Positions 20,432 through 27,982 are shown, numbered from the stretch's first letter. The stretch: 64,000 nt of DNA from Clostridia bacterium (GCA_017543285.1 JAFYGK010000028.1:1-64000); one strand, 5' to 3'. The notes: a model not told the origin generated them from the letters alone. Made by a program: numbers and translations.

Positions 20432-20797
20432 ATGAAGCTGAAAAGATTACCTTATAATTTTACGGTATGTAAGGTTGAAGCAATTACCGATGTCAATTTT
20501 AAAGATGATTTTTATTTCATTGGAAAAACGGATGAGGAATTGTCATTGGTCTGCAAAACGGAAAATGTGCCGCAAAAAACAATCGAGCGCGACGATGGAT
20601 GGAGAGGGTTCCGTATTCAGGGAGTCCTTGATTTCTCACTCATCGGCATATTGTCAAGATTGGCTGGTATCCTCGCTGACAATAAAATCGGAATTTTTGC
20701 AGTGTCAACATACAACACGGATTATATCCTTGTGAAAGAGAAAGACTTTGAACAAGCGATGACCGTGCTGAATTCCAAAGGATACACAATAGAATAA
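20432..20797 (+). CDS. ACT domain-containing protein
   Basis: The 121-residue protein contains an ACT-type fold of the CASTOR/ACT_7 kind: the C-terminal half has VLDFSLIGILSRLAGILADNKIGIFAVSTYNTDYILVKE spread over residues 65-105, the classic ligand-binding ACT loop after a beta strand. Such small stand-alone ACT proteins are thought to bind amino acids; the ligand here is unknown. AAGGAGAGG precedes the ATG. A strong terminator follows at 20851. Confidence 0.85.
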   Translation: MKLKRLPYNFTVCKVEAITDVNFKDDFYFIGKTDEELSLVCKTENVPQKTIERDDGWRGFRIQGVLDFSLIGILSRLAGILADNKIGIFAVSTYNTDYILVKEKDFEQAMTVLNSKGYTIE

Positions 20798-20850
20798 AAA
20801 AGGTTTTGCGTAACAAGAGTATTCACAGGCTGTTTTACCGTTAATAATAT

Positions 20851-20879
20851 AAAAAAGCACGCGTAAGCGTGCTTTTTTT
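20851..20879 (+). terminator. Terminator after the ACT-domain gene
   Basis: AAGCACGC and GCGTGCTT form a stem with a GTAA tetraloop, flanked by A6 and T7, so it can work in both directions. Confidence 0.92.
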
Positions 20880-20956
20880 GCCGTGCGGATTTTTAACATA
20901 TTCACCGGCAGGCCATGAGCGGGATATTCCGTCTTTTTTACGGGAGCGGCCGGGAA

Positions 20957-20996
20957 AATAAAAAAAGCCGATGATTTCATTGAAAAAACATCGGCT
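20957..20996 (-). terminator. Second terminator downstream of small RNA copy A
   Basis: AGCCGATG and CATCGGCT (20966-20996) form a hairpin. On the minus strand it is followed by TTTTTTTATTTT. It backs up the weaker first terminator of the small RNA at 21014-21043; on the plus strand the tail is CAATTTTT. Confidence 0.8.
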
Positions 20997-21004
20997 CAAT
21001 TTTT

Positions 21005-21191
21005 GCAAAATCAAAAGCCCGGGTGGCACGATTCCCGAGCTTTGACCAAGGCAGCTCTTACTGCCTCTGTGAGAAGGAAGGTTTGTTGAAAAAAGAAGAA
21101 AACATTATATCAAATGAGAAGAAATCTGATTAAAATGAAACGAAATATTTAAAAGGAAGGAGAAGAAAGAATATTTTCTTTTCGTTTCATT
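21005..21191 (-). ncRNA. Candidate small RNA, copy A
   Basis: A minus-strand transcript of ~187 bases is predicted between the promoter at 21198-21226 and a terminator hairpin at 21014-21043. Reading 5' to 3': a 12-bp 5' hairpin (AATGAAACGAAA/TTTCGTTTCATT) with a long C/T-rich loop containing CTCCTTCC; a pyrimidine-rich unpaired stretch with ACCTTCCTTCTCACA; a small stem AGGCAG/CTGCCT; GGTC; and the terminator AAAGCTCGGG/CCCGGGCTTT with GTGCCA in the loop, then GATTTT. Copy B at 26656-26813 shares the 3' half, promoter and architecture while the small stem changes by compensating substitutions. No conserved reading frame is shared. No gene follows on the minus strand. It may match an existing Rfam family. 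Confidence 0.75.
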
Positions 21192-21197
21192 GGCTAT

Positions 21198-21226
21198 ATT
21201 ATAGCATAGGTTTTGTGCAATGTAAA
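21198..21226 (-). promoter_or_regulatory. Sigma-A promoter of small RNA copy A
   Basis: On the minus strand TTTACA (21221-21226) and TATAAT (21198-21203) are 17 bases apart. The bases around the -35 (ATCTATTTACATTGCACAAA) are identical to those of copy B, more than a promoter alone requires. Confidence 0.85.
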
Positions 21227-21432
21227 TAGATAAAACATAGATTATTTGGCTGTAATGACTATGAATTTTGTAGAAACTGTAATAATGCACAAAAAATAGG
21301 CATGAGTTTCTATCTTTGACGCGTCCGATAAGTCCATTACGATCCGTCTGGCGAATTTGTCGACCCTGTAAATGTCATAAACCGGAAGATTGTACAATAA
21401 ATATGAACAAGAGCTGTATGGAGGGATGGCCA

Positions 21433-21726
21433 ATGAACGTGAGGATTACCGATTTGTGCGAAAAACAGGTGATAAATGTTTGCGACGGCGGATGCCTCGG
21501 CTTTGTCAACGATGTTGAAGTAGATACCGTTACGGCAAAAATAATTGCCATCGTTGTTTATGGTCAGCCCAAAATAATGGGATTGCTCGGCAGACAGGAT
21601 GACACCGTCATACCGTGGTGCTGCATTAAGGTTATCGGGGACGACACAGTGCTTGTCGAAATGGACGCCAAGAGCAAGCTGGGACAAAACGGCAAAAGTT
21701 TTGTCGGAAAGCTTTTTGAAGAATAA
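21433..21726 (+). CDS. ylmC: YlmC/YmxH family sporulation protein (PRC-barrel)
   Basis: The 97-residue protein matches the YlmC/YmxH family: a single PRC-barrel-like domain with LGFVNDVEVD near residue 21, GLLGRQDDTVIPW near 56 and IKVIGDDTVLV near 70. The family is found in spore formers and linked to sporulation, but its biochemical role is unknown. GGAGGG lies 7 bases before the ATG at 21433; the open frame extends back to 21316 without a good start. It is followed 42 bases later by dacF, another sporulation-associated gene. Confidence 0.85.
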   Translation: MNVRITDLCEKQVINVCDGGCLGFVNDVEVDTVTAKIIAIVVYGQPKIMGLLGRQDDTVIPWCCIKVIGDDTVLVEMDAKSKLGQNGKSFVGKLFEE

Positions 21727-21768
21727 CTGTTTCGCAATAATTATTTTAAATATATGGGAGGATCATCA

Positions 21769-22953
21769 ATGCTGTCATTTAAAATTGCTTCAAAAAGTCT
21801 TTTATCCGCCTTACTTGCGCTGCTGTTTTTACTGTTCGGGCCTTACGTTCTGGCTCAAAACGAAAACATTCAGGAGGATTTCCCGGTAGAAATGAGCGGC
21901 GTCTCGGCAATACTTGTTGATTTCGACACCGGAAAAACATTGCTCGAATACAATGCCGATCAGCCTCACGCGCCGGCGTCAATAACAAAAATAATGACAA
22001 TGCTGCTCGTAATGGATGCGGTGGACTCGGGCAAAATCTCTTTGGATGATATTGTTACCGTCAGCGAGCACGCCAATTCCTTCGGCGGCTCAACGATTTT
22101 TCTCGAAACCGGAGAGACCATGAGCGTTCACGATTTACTCAAGGGAACCGCCGTTGCCAGCGCCAATGACGCCGCTGTGGCGCTGGCCGAATATGTCGCG
22201 GGCAGTGAAAGCGCGTTTGTGGAAATGATGAACCAAAAGGCCGCAGAGCTTGGGATGACAAATACCTCATTCAAAAATGCTCACGGACTCGATGAGGACG
22301 GTCATATCACAACGGCAAGGGATATTGCGACAATGTCGCGCGAACTGATGAGACATGAAAAAATATTTGATTTTTCAAGCATATGGATGGATTCGCTGCG
22401 GGACGGAAAAACCGAGCTTGTCAACACAAACAAGCTGATAAGATTTTATCAGTATGCGACCGGCCTGAAAACCGGCACGACCGACGACGCAGGCTCCTGC
22501 ATAAGCGCAACTGCAAAAAAAGACGGACTTCATCTGATTGCCGTTGTGCTCGGAGCGCCGAACTCAAACAAACGCAATTCCACTGCAAAGGCAATGCTTG
22601 AATACGGCTTTGCAAACTGGGCGCTGGCGCAGCCGGAAATACCTCAGGAAATATTTGAACCTGTCAGCGTAATCGGAGGGGTCGGGGATTGGGTTGACGT
22701 CACAATCCGTGAGACGCCAAAAATTCTGGTGAAAAAGGGTGAGGAAACAAAACTGCGTATTGTCCCGGAATTCAGTGAAAATGTCTCGGCTCCGGTTGAG
22801 GCCGGAGAGCAGATCGGCGTTTTACGATTTTATATGGACGATGAGCAGGTTGGCGAAGCGCCTGCAGTAACAGTTAATTCCGTCGATAAGCTGGATTTCT
22901 TTGAAGCTATCAGCAGACTGTTTGACAGGCTTGTATTCGGGCGGACTGAATAG
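21769..22953 (+). CDS. dacF: D-alanyl-D-alanine carboxypeptidase (DacF/DacA-type penicillin-binding protein)
   Basis: The 394-residue protein has a signal peptide (about 1-30), the serine DD-peptidase motifs SITK (near 65, catalytic Ser), SAN (near 124) and KTGTT (near 229), and a C-terminal beta domain ending in an amphipathic helix. It trims the terminal D-Ala of peptidoglycan stem peptides. Together with ylmC next door this suggests the sporulation paralogue DacF, which controls cortex cross-linking, but a vegetative role cannot be excluded. GGGAGG lies 7 bases before the ATG at 21769. Confidence 0.92.
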   Translation: MLSFKIASKSLLSALLALLFLLFGPYVLAQNENIQEDFPVEMSGVSAILVDFDTGKTLLEYNADQPHAPASITKIMTMLLVMDAVDSGKISLDDIVTVSEHANSFGGSTIFLETGETMSVHDLLKGTAVASANDAAVALAEYVAGSESAFVEMMNQKAAELGMTNTSFKNAHGLDEDGHITTARDIATMSRELMRHEKIFDFSSIWMDSLRDGKTELVNTNKLIRFYQYATGLKTGTTDDAGSCISATAKKDGLHLIAVVLGAPNSNKRNSTAKAMLEYGFANWALAQPEIPQEIFEPVSVIGGVGDWVDVTIRETPKILVKKGEETKLRIVPEFSENVSAPVEAGEQIGVLRFYMDDEQVGEAPAVTVNSVDKLDFFEAISRLFDRLVFGRTE

Positions 22954-23078
22954 ATGCGGCCTAATTACAGACGACGGCATTTTCAACAGCGGAGCATATT
23001 GACTTATTTTTAAGCTAAATGCAACAACGATATTTATGAATCAAATAGCAATTTTATATAAAAACTTAGCTTTTATAC

Positions 23079-23107
23079 TTGCAATTAACGTCCGGATAAG
23101 GTAAAAT
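23079..23107 (+). promoter_or_regulatory. Sigma-A promoter of pgi
   Basis: TTGCAA (23079-23084) and TAAAAT (23102-23107) are 17 bases apart, 75 bases before the pgi start. Confidence 0.65.
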
Positions 23108-23181
23108 AATCTTGAGGAAAACCGCATTGGTTTTGGTTTTCTTTTTTATAAAAAATCCATTTATACGGGAGCAGAAAAGCG

Positions 23182-24522
23182 ATGGCAGTTAAATTAGTGG
23201 ATAGGTATCTGAAAGGCTTTGTAAGCGAACATGAGCTTGCAGCTATGCAGGCGCAGGTCAAAACCGCGCACGATATGCTGCACTCCGGAACCGGCCTCGG
23301 CAACGATTTTATCGGCTGGGTCGATCTTCCCGTCAATTACGATAAAGAAGAATTTGCGCGCATTAAAGCTGCGGCCGAAAAGATCAAGTCTGACAGCGAC
23401 GTTCTTATCGTCATCGGTATCGGCGGATCTTATCTCGGCGCAAGAGCGGCCATAGAATTTATAAAGTCACCGAATTATAACCTTCTTAGCAAGAAAACTC
23501 CCGAAATATATTTCACCGGCAATAATATCAGCAGTACTGCTCTGCATGAGCTGCTGTCCATTTGTGAGGGAAAGGATATTTCGGTAAATATCATATCCAA
23601 ATCGGGCACCACCACCGAGCCTGCGATTTCCTTCAGGATATTCAAGTCGCTGCTGGAGGAAAAATACGGCAAGGAGGAAGCTGCTAGGAGGATCTACGCC
23701 ACAACCGATAAAGCAAAAGGAACCCTGAAAGAGCTGTCGGACGCCGAAGGTTATGAAACATTTGTTGTTCCCGACGACGTTGGCGGAAGATTTTCCGTTC
23801 TCACTGCTGTCGGTCTGCTTCCGATCGCAGTTGCCGGCTGCGATATAGACAGTATCATGCATGGCGCCGCGGCTGCCAGAGAAGCGTATAACAGCACCGA
23901 TCTTGATGAAAATGATTGCTATAAGTATGCTGCGCTGAGGAATATCCTTTACCGCAAAGGCAAGGCAATTGAAATGCTTGTCGGCTACGAGCCCAATCTG
24001 CTCATGATCAACGAATGGTGGAAGCAGCTTTACGGCGAGAGCGAGGGAAAGGACAATAAAGGACTCTTCCCCGCGTCGGCTAATTTTTCGACCGATCTGC
24101 ATTCTCTGGGACAGTATATCCAGGATGGCGTTAGAGAGCTCTTTGAGACTGTCCTGCTGATCAAAAAGCCGAAGTACGACGTTGTAATCAAGGAAAACGC
24201 CGACAATGCCGACGGACTCAATTTCCTCGCCGGTAAGACCATGAGCTATGTCAACGAAAAGGCTTTCCAGGGCACTCTTCTGGCGCACAGCGACGGAAAT
24301 GTTCCCAACATCGTTATCGAGATAGACGACAGCGAAGAATTCTCTTACGGCTATCTGACATATTTCTTTGAAAAGGCATGCGCAATTTCCGGTTATATGC
24401 TTGGTGTCAATCCGTTCAACCAGCCGGGCGTTGAAAGCTACAAAAAGAATATGTTCGCACTTTTGGGCAAGCCCGGATATGAAGACCGCAGGCAGGAGCT
24501 TGAGAACAGGCTCAACGGCTGA
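23182..24522 (+). CDS. pgi: Glucose-6-phosphate isomerase
   Basis: The 446-residue protein is a short Gram-positive [16 protein letters not shown] near residue 78, [11 protein letters not shown] near 139 (sugar phosphate site), the [12 protein letters not shown] segment near 299 (catalytic Glu/His region) and the C-terminal [13 protein letters not shown] near 413. It interconverts glucose-6-phosphate and fructose-6-phosphate in glycolysis. GGGAG precedes the ATG. An antisense open frame of similar length is a shadow. Confidence 0.98.
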   Translation: MAVKLVDRYLKGFVSEHELAAMQAQVKTAHDMLHSGTGLGNDFIGWVDLPVNYDKEEFARIKAAAEKIKSDSDVLIVIGIGGSYLGARAAIEFIKSPNYNLLSKKTPEIYFTGNNISSTALHELLSICEGKDISVNIISKSGTTTEPAISFRIFKSLLEEKYGKEEAARRIYATTDKAKGTLKELSDAEGYETFVVPDDVGGRFSVLTAVGLLPIAVAGCDIDSIMHGAAAAREAYNSTDLDENDCYKYAALRNILYRKGKAIEMLVGYEPNLLMINEWWKQLYGESEGKDNKGLFPASANFSTDLHSLGQYIQDGVRELFETVLLIKKPKYDVVIKENADNADGLNFLAGKTMSYVNEKAFQGTLLAHSDGNVPNIVIEIDDSEEFSYGYLTYFFEKACAISGYMLGVNPFNQPGVESYKKNMFALLGKPGYEDRRQELENRLNG

Positions 24523-24641
24523 TACGCCCGTGTCCGGCCGAAAAAATGAAGCGCCGGTTTTGTTCCGGCAAGATTCTGCGTCTCTGGACCGCGAGGTCCC
24601 TGACAAAAGTTATTTTTAAAAATCGATTGGAGGAGATTAAA

Positions 24642-25055
24642 ATGGTAAAGTTGATAGTCGGAAACAAAGGTTCCGGAAAAACAAAGATTCTGCTTAATAT
24701 GTGCAAGGAGGCCTGCGATACTTCAAAGGGCTATGTGGCTCTTGCGGAAAAAGGAAAGACGCTTTTTTATGATGTAGACCGCAGAGCGAGACTCATTGAT
24801 TTTGAGGATTACGGCATCAGGGGCTTCGATATGCTCTACGGATTCATCTCCGGCATTTCCGCAGGAAACTATGATTTTACCGATATATTTGTTGACTCCA
24901 CGCTTAAAATAGGCGGCCGCGATTATAACGAGCTTGCCGAATTCTTAAAGAAATTCAAAAAACTCAGTGAACTGACAAACACTAATTTCATTTTTACTAT
25001 ATCCTGCGCAAAGGAAGAACTTCCTGAAGGAATTGACGCAGAGTATGTTAATTAG
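24642..25055 (+). CDS. Small P-loop ATP-binding protein
   Basis: The 137-residue protein begins with a Walker A motif, GNKGSGKT at residues 7-14, and has a hydrophobic DIFVDSTL stretch (near 87) that fits a Walker B strand, then LTNTNFIFTISC as a later strand. Clostridial homologues are annotated only as ATP-binding proteins. TGGAGGAG precedes the ATG at 24642. It follows pgi by 119 bases and is followed by a strong terminator. Its role is unknown. Confidence 0.75.
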   Translation: MVKLIVGNKGSGKTKILLNMCKEACDTSKGYVALAEKGKTLFYDVDRRARLIDFEDYGIRGFDMLYGFISGISAGNYDFTDIFVDSTLKIGGRDYNELAEFLKKFKKLSELTNTNFIFTISCAKEELPEGIDAEYVN

Positions 25056-25072
25056 TATTTATTAAATTAATA

Positions 25073-25109
25073 ATCCGGCTACCGTGAAAATTCGGCAGCC
25101 GGATTTTTA
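25073..25109. terminator. Terminator between convergent P-loop and radical SAM genes
   Basis: ATCCGGCTACCG pairs with CGGCAGCCGGAT (one mismatch) and is followed by TTTTTAC on the plus strand; a weaker T-rich tail is on the minus strand. Confidence 0.85.
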
Positions 25110-25141
25110 CATTTATCTGATATTAAAAATAATACGGTTTT

Positions 25142-26191
25142 TTATTTATAAAAAACCTGAATAAATTTTTCCGGATACTTTGAATAAAGGCTTTCGCCCA
25201 GGCGGTCTGCAATATCGATAAGCATTCTTTCATGCTCGCAGTGAAAAGGGGAGATCCTGTCGATCTGTCCCGTTTCGATAAGATTTGTGCAGCCGCAGAA
25301 ATTAAGACATCTGTCAGACAGTGCGCAGCCCTCGCACTCCTTCGGGGATTTGTGAAGGATCAGCGATGAGACTCTGTCAGCAAAGAATCCTTTTTCGGCT
25401 GTTCCTATGATATATTCGTCGCGGTCGACAAACTGTATGCACGGATAGATGTTTCCCTCAGGATTTACCGAGCACTGTGACAGATCGGAATGGCAGCGTG
25501 TTACGTTTGAAATGCCGCCTCTGATATGGGTCAGTATTTTTGATTCAAGCTCGGGAAAACCGAATCTGACATCAGTGCCGAACCTGTCGGCATACATGGA
25601 TGATACCTTTTCATATCCGATTCTCAGACGACGGAGCTTTTCGTCGTCCCATGCCGCAAATTTACCGTAGGCGGGAGTAGTTATTACTGTTTTGAAACCT
25701 AGATCGAGCAGGTACAAAACGGAATCATAAAACAGGTCGACGTTTTCGGGTGAAATGACAGTGCGCGACGCGGCCTTGGGCTGATATTCGAGCACAAGCC
25801 TTGCTGCGTTCGAAACCGCTTCGAGACTGTCGCTGCCGTCCGGCATTTTTCTGCTTTTCTGCATAAGACCGTCAATGGAAAGGCCTATGCCTACATTATT
25901 ATCCGAGAGATATTTTACGGTCTCCTCGTTGAGCAGAAGACCGTTCGTGTTCATTTTGAAACTGAACCGATGATCAAGCGTTTTACAGTAATCTATGATC
26001 TGACGAATCAGAGAAAACTCCAGCATCGGCTCTCCGCCGTAAAAACAAAATCCGGTGCGGAGACTGTTTTTAACCGAAAGATCTATGAGGCGCTTAACCG
26101 TGTCAAGGCTCATACGGCGTCCGTTTCTCGTCTGCGTGCAGTATTCACATCTCAGGTTGCACATATCGGTAAGGTGCAGCGTAAAATTCAT
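25142..26191 (-). CDS. Radical SAM/SPASM peptide-modifying enzyme
   Basis: The 349-residue protein has the radical SAM CX3CX2C cluster motif in CNLRCEYC (C11, C15, C18), the GGEPMLE motif near residue 58 for SAM binding, and a C-terminal SPASM region: CSVNPEGNIYPC near 236 and a CX2C-rich CEGCALSDRCLNFCGC block near 279, enough for two auxiliary [4Fe-4S] clusters. SPASM enzymes of this size typically modify ribosomal peptides or activate sulfatases; sulfatase maturases share the layout but are longer, and no sulfatase is nearby. GGAGG lies 7 bases before the ATG at 26191. The adjacent repeat-bearing small gene, 19 bases upstream, is the likely substrate. Confidence 0.85.
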   Translation of the reverse strand: MNFTLHLTDMCNLRCEYCTQTRNGRRMSLDTVKRLIDLSVKNSLRTGFCFYGGEPMLEFSLIRQIIDYCKTLDHRFSFKMNTNGLLLNEETVKYLSDNNVGIGLSIDGLMQKSRKMPDGSDSLEAVSNAARLVLEYQPKAASRTVISPENVDLFYDSVLYLLDLGFKTVITTPAYGKFAAWDDEKLRRLRIGYEKVSSMYADRFGTDVRFGFPELESKILTHIRGGISNVTRCHSDLSQCSVNPEGNIYPCIQFVDRDEYIIGTAEKGFFADRVSSLILHKSPKECEGCALSDRCLNFCGCTNLIETGQIDRISPFHCEHERMLIDIADRLGESLYSKYPEKFIQVFYK

Positions 26192-26210
26192 TGAGGCGCC
26201 TCCGCGGAAA

Positions 26211-26567
26211 TCATTCGGCCGCAGGAGAACCGACTCCCGCAAAATCCGACGAAGAACCGTTTGCCTCGAAATCGCAGTCAGGCTCGGAATAGGCGGTTTC
26301 ACCCTCCAGCCGAAGGTCGTTGTCGCCGCCGTCCGGCTGAGAATAAGGCACATCGCCCATGAGTTCGACATCGCCGCCGTCCGGCTGAGAATAAGGCACT
26401 GCTCCTTCGATCACGACTTCTGATCCGGATGGATTTCGATTTAAATTGTAAATTATGTTTTTTGCAATATTGCAGCTTGTCATGCTTGCTGCGGCGACGG
26501 CAACGGCAGAGGCGACCGCAACGGGATAGGCGATTTTTTTGAGTTTTCTTACAGGTTCGATTTTCAT
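26211..26567 (-). CDS. Candidate peptide precursor with three YS[QE]PD repeats
   Basis: The 118-residue protein has a basic N-terminus (KIEPVRKLKKIAY), a hydrophobic Ala/Val segment ending in MTSC at residues 29-32 (a possible lipobox, lipidated Cys32), then three 16-residue units: 51-66 and 67-82 back to back, and 85-100. Each reads hydrophobic-x-hydrophobic-x-G-x-x-x-Y-S-[Q/E]-P-D. The third has a cysteine after PD. The acidic, Ser/Gly-rich end resembles the core of a modified peptide. It is co-directional with and 19 bases before the radical SAM/SPASM gene. GGAAG lies 7 bases before the ATG at 26567. Interpretation as a RiPP-like precursor or modified lipoprotein is inference. Confidence 0.7.
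   Translation of the reverse strand: MKIEPVRKLKKIAYPVAVASAVAVAAASMTSCNIAKNIIYNLNRNPSGSEVVIEGAVPYSQPDGGDVELMGDVPYSQPDGGDNDLRLEGETAYSEPDCDFEANGSSSDFAGVGSPAAE
26323..26399. repeat. Exact 29-bp direct repeat inside the precursor gene
   Basis: The segments 26323-26351 and 26371-26399 are identical over 29 bases, spaced 48 bases apart (16 codons), and encode the repeated PYSQPDGGD units. Exact nucleotide identity implies recent duplication or ongoing repeat-number change. Confidence 0.9.
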
Positions 26568-26626
26568 TTCGGCACTTCCTTCCGCTGATTTCATTTTACC
26601 AAGGGCTTCTTTACATATACACTTAC

Positions 26627-26655
26627 ATTATTGCATTTAGCGGATAAAATGTCAA
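26627..26655 (-). promoter_or_regulatory. Sigma-A promoter of the precursor/radical SAM pair
   Basis: On the minus strand TTGACA (26650-26655) and AATAAT (26627-26632) are 17 bases apart, starting right where small RNA copy B ends. The peptide locus therefore has its own promoter. Confidence 0.75.
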
Positions 26656-26813
26656 TAAAAAATCAAAAGCCCGGGTTGGCACTAACCCGAGCTTTGACCC
26701 TTGACAGCAATTACTGTCAATGTGAGAAGGAAGGTCTTGTAAAAGAAAAGGAGAAAACATATATTAAAGAAGTAGAATTCATTTAATCGGAAAAGAGGTT
26801 ATCTTTCTTTTCT
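26656..26813 (-). ncRNA. Candidate small RNA, copy B
   Basis: A minus-strand transcript of ~158 bases is predicted. Its order is: stem GAAAAGA/TCTTTTC; stem ATTAAA/TTTAAT; a long pyrimidine-rich unpaired stretch with TTTTCTCCTTTTC and ACCTTCCTTCTCACA; stem TTGACAG/CTGTCAA; GGGTC; and terminator AAAGCTCGGGTT/AACCCGGGCTTT (26666-26695) followed by TGATTTTTTATT. It shares the promoter, CCTTCCTTCTCACA box, terminator core and GTGCCA loop with copy A at 21005-21191. The middle stem differs in sequence but still pairs. It sits directly upstream of the precursor gene but terminates before that gene's promoter. Confidence 0.75.
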
Positions 26814-26819
26814 GTTAAA

Positions 26820-26848
26820 ATTATAACATATGCTTTGTGCAATGTAAA
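26820..26848 (-). promoter_or_regulatory. Sigma-A promoter of small RNA copy B
   Basis: On the minus strand TTTACA (26843-26848) and TATAAT (26820-26825) are 17 bases apart, with the same ATCTATTTACATTGCACAAA context as copy A. Similarity also continues patchily upstream (for example a TTTTTTRTGCA-like stretch). The rest of the gap up to metF holds nothing else recognised. Confidence 0.85.
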
Positions 26849-26947
26849 TAGATAAAACATGGATTTTTTGACGTTTTCGCTCGATTAATTTGTTTACAAT
26901 GTATATTGTGCATAAAAAATGTGCTAAAGTTTTTACAGTAAAACCCC

Positions 26948-27826
26948 TCATTCCTGCTTATTGAGACGGATGAGGCTGCCGATGCTGTTGTAGATTCTTA
27001 TTGCGACTTCCGGATTATTCATTGTGTAAAGGTGGATTCCGTCAACGCCGTGCGAAAGCAGATCGGTTATCTGATCTATTGCATAAGCTATGCCTGCTTC
27101 AAACATGGCGTCGGGATAATCGCCGTAACGCTGCATCATTTTTGTAAACTTCTGCGGCAGGCTGGCTCCGCACATCGTAACCATACGCTCGATCTGACGC
27201 CTGTTTACGACCGGCATGATGCCTGCCTGTACAGGTACGTCAATTCCTGCAATGCGCGCCTTCTCGAGAAAATCATAGAAAAATGAGTTGTCAAAAAACA
27301 ACTGAGAAATGAGATGTTCGGCTCCGCACATAACCTTTGTCCGGAGATTCTTTATATCATCAACTGTGCTTGAGGCTTCGATATGCCCCTCGGGATAGCA
27401 CGCGCCGGATATGCCGAAGTCGCCGTTTCTTTTAATAAAGCTGACCAGCTCGGATGCATAGTTAAATTCACCCAGAGGCTTTACTGTGGGAGATCTGTCG
27501 CCGCGCAGAGCGAGGATATTTTCCACATCGTTCGCCTTGAGTTCTTCCAGCATGGAAAGGATCTGTTCTTTGCTGTAACTCAGGCAGGTCAGGTGAGCGA
27601 CCGGCTCAATATTATAGTTATGCTTTATTACGGCGGCTATTTCGGCGGTATGATTTTTCTGCCCCATTCCGCCTGCTCCGTAGGTCACACTGATAAAATC
27701 AGGCTTCAGATCGGACAGCGGCTCAAGTGTCTGATAAATTGTCTCGACGGGGCTTGTTGTTTTCGGCGGAAAAACCTCAAATGAAAAAACGGTTTTGCCC
27801 TTTTTGAACATGTCCTTTATTTTCAT
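26948..27826 (-). CDS. metF: 5,10-methylenetetrahydrofolate reductase
   Basis: The 292-residue protein has the MetF TIM-barrel: FSFEVFPPKT at residue 14 with the catalytic Glu, DFISVTYGAGG near 39, LALRGDRSP near 105 (FAD contact) and GIMPVVNRRQ near 200. It reduces methylene-THF to methyl-THF for methionine synthesis or one-carbon flow. The ATG at 27826 is preceded by AAAAGGAG. A consensus promoter lies at 27860-27888. It stands as a single gene on the minus strand. Confidence 0.96.
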   Translation of the reverse strand: MKIKDMFKKGKTVFSFEVFPPKTTSPVETIYQTLEPLSDLKPDFISVTYGAGGMGQKNHTAEIAAVIKHNYNIEPVAHLTCLSYSKEQILSMLEELKANDVENILALRGDRSPTVKPLGEFNYASELVSFIKRNGDFGISGACYPEGHIEASSTVDDIKNLRTKVMCGAEHLISQLFFDNSFFYDFLEKARIAGIDVPVQAGIMPVVNRRQIERMVTMCGASLPQKFTKMMQRYGDYPDAMFEAGIAYAIDQITDLLSHGVDGIHLYTMNNPEVAIRIYNSIGSLIRLNKQE

Positions 27827-27859
27827 GAAGCATTTCTCCTTTTCTCTTTACTGGAACAG

Positions 27860-27888
27860 ATTATAATACAATTTTGATTTTTTATCAA
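27860..27888 (-). promoter_or_regulatory. Sigma-A promoter of metF
   Basis: On the minus strand TTGATA (27883-27888) and TATAAT (27860-27865) are 17 bases apart, 34 bases before the start codon. Confidence 0.8.
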
Positions 27889-27982
27889 TGGATTATATTA
27901 TTTTTTATTGCGTTAAAGGGTAAATAATGTATTTTTTTAAAATTTAACATAAACAATTAATATTTTTTTAAACAATACAGAT

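Noticed and set aside
21005-21191. 6S RNA, or a small peptide gene starting at ATGTTTTCT
   Set aside because: The RNA ends do not pair into one long closed bubble as 6S does, and the two copies lose any common reading frame within a few codons with no ribosome site.
23467-24606. A 379-codon open frame on the minus strand opposite pgi
   Set aside because: It is an antisense shadow of the strongly recognised pgi gene, with no ribosome site and no family resemblance.
26323-26399. Short direct repeats that could look CRISPR-like
   Set aside because: Only two units, with in-frame coding spacing of exactly 16 codons; no cas gene and no spacer structure. They are coding repeats of the precursor.
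26656-26813. A riboswitch or attenuator leader for the precursor gene
   Set aside because: The precursor has its own TTGACA promoter after the terminator, and the related copy at 21005-21191 has no gene behind it; a stand-alone RNA is simpler, though read-through cannot be excluded.
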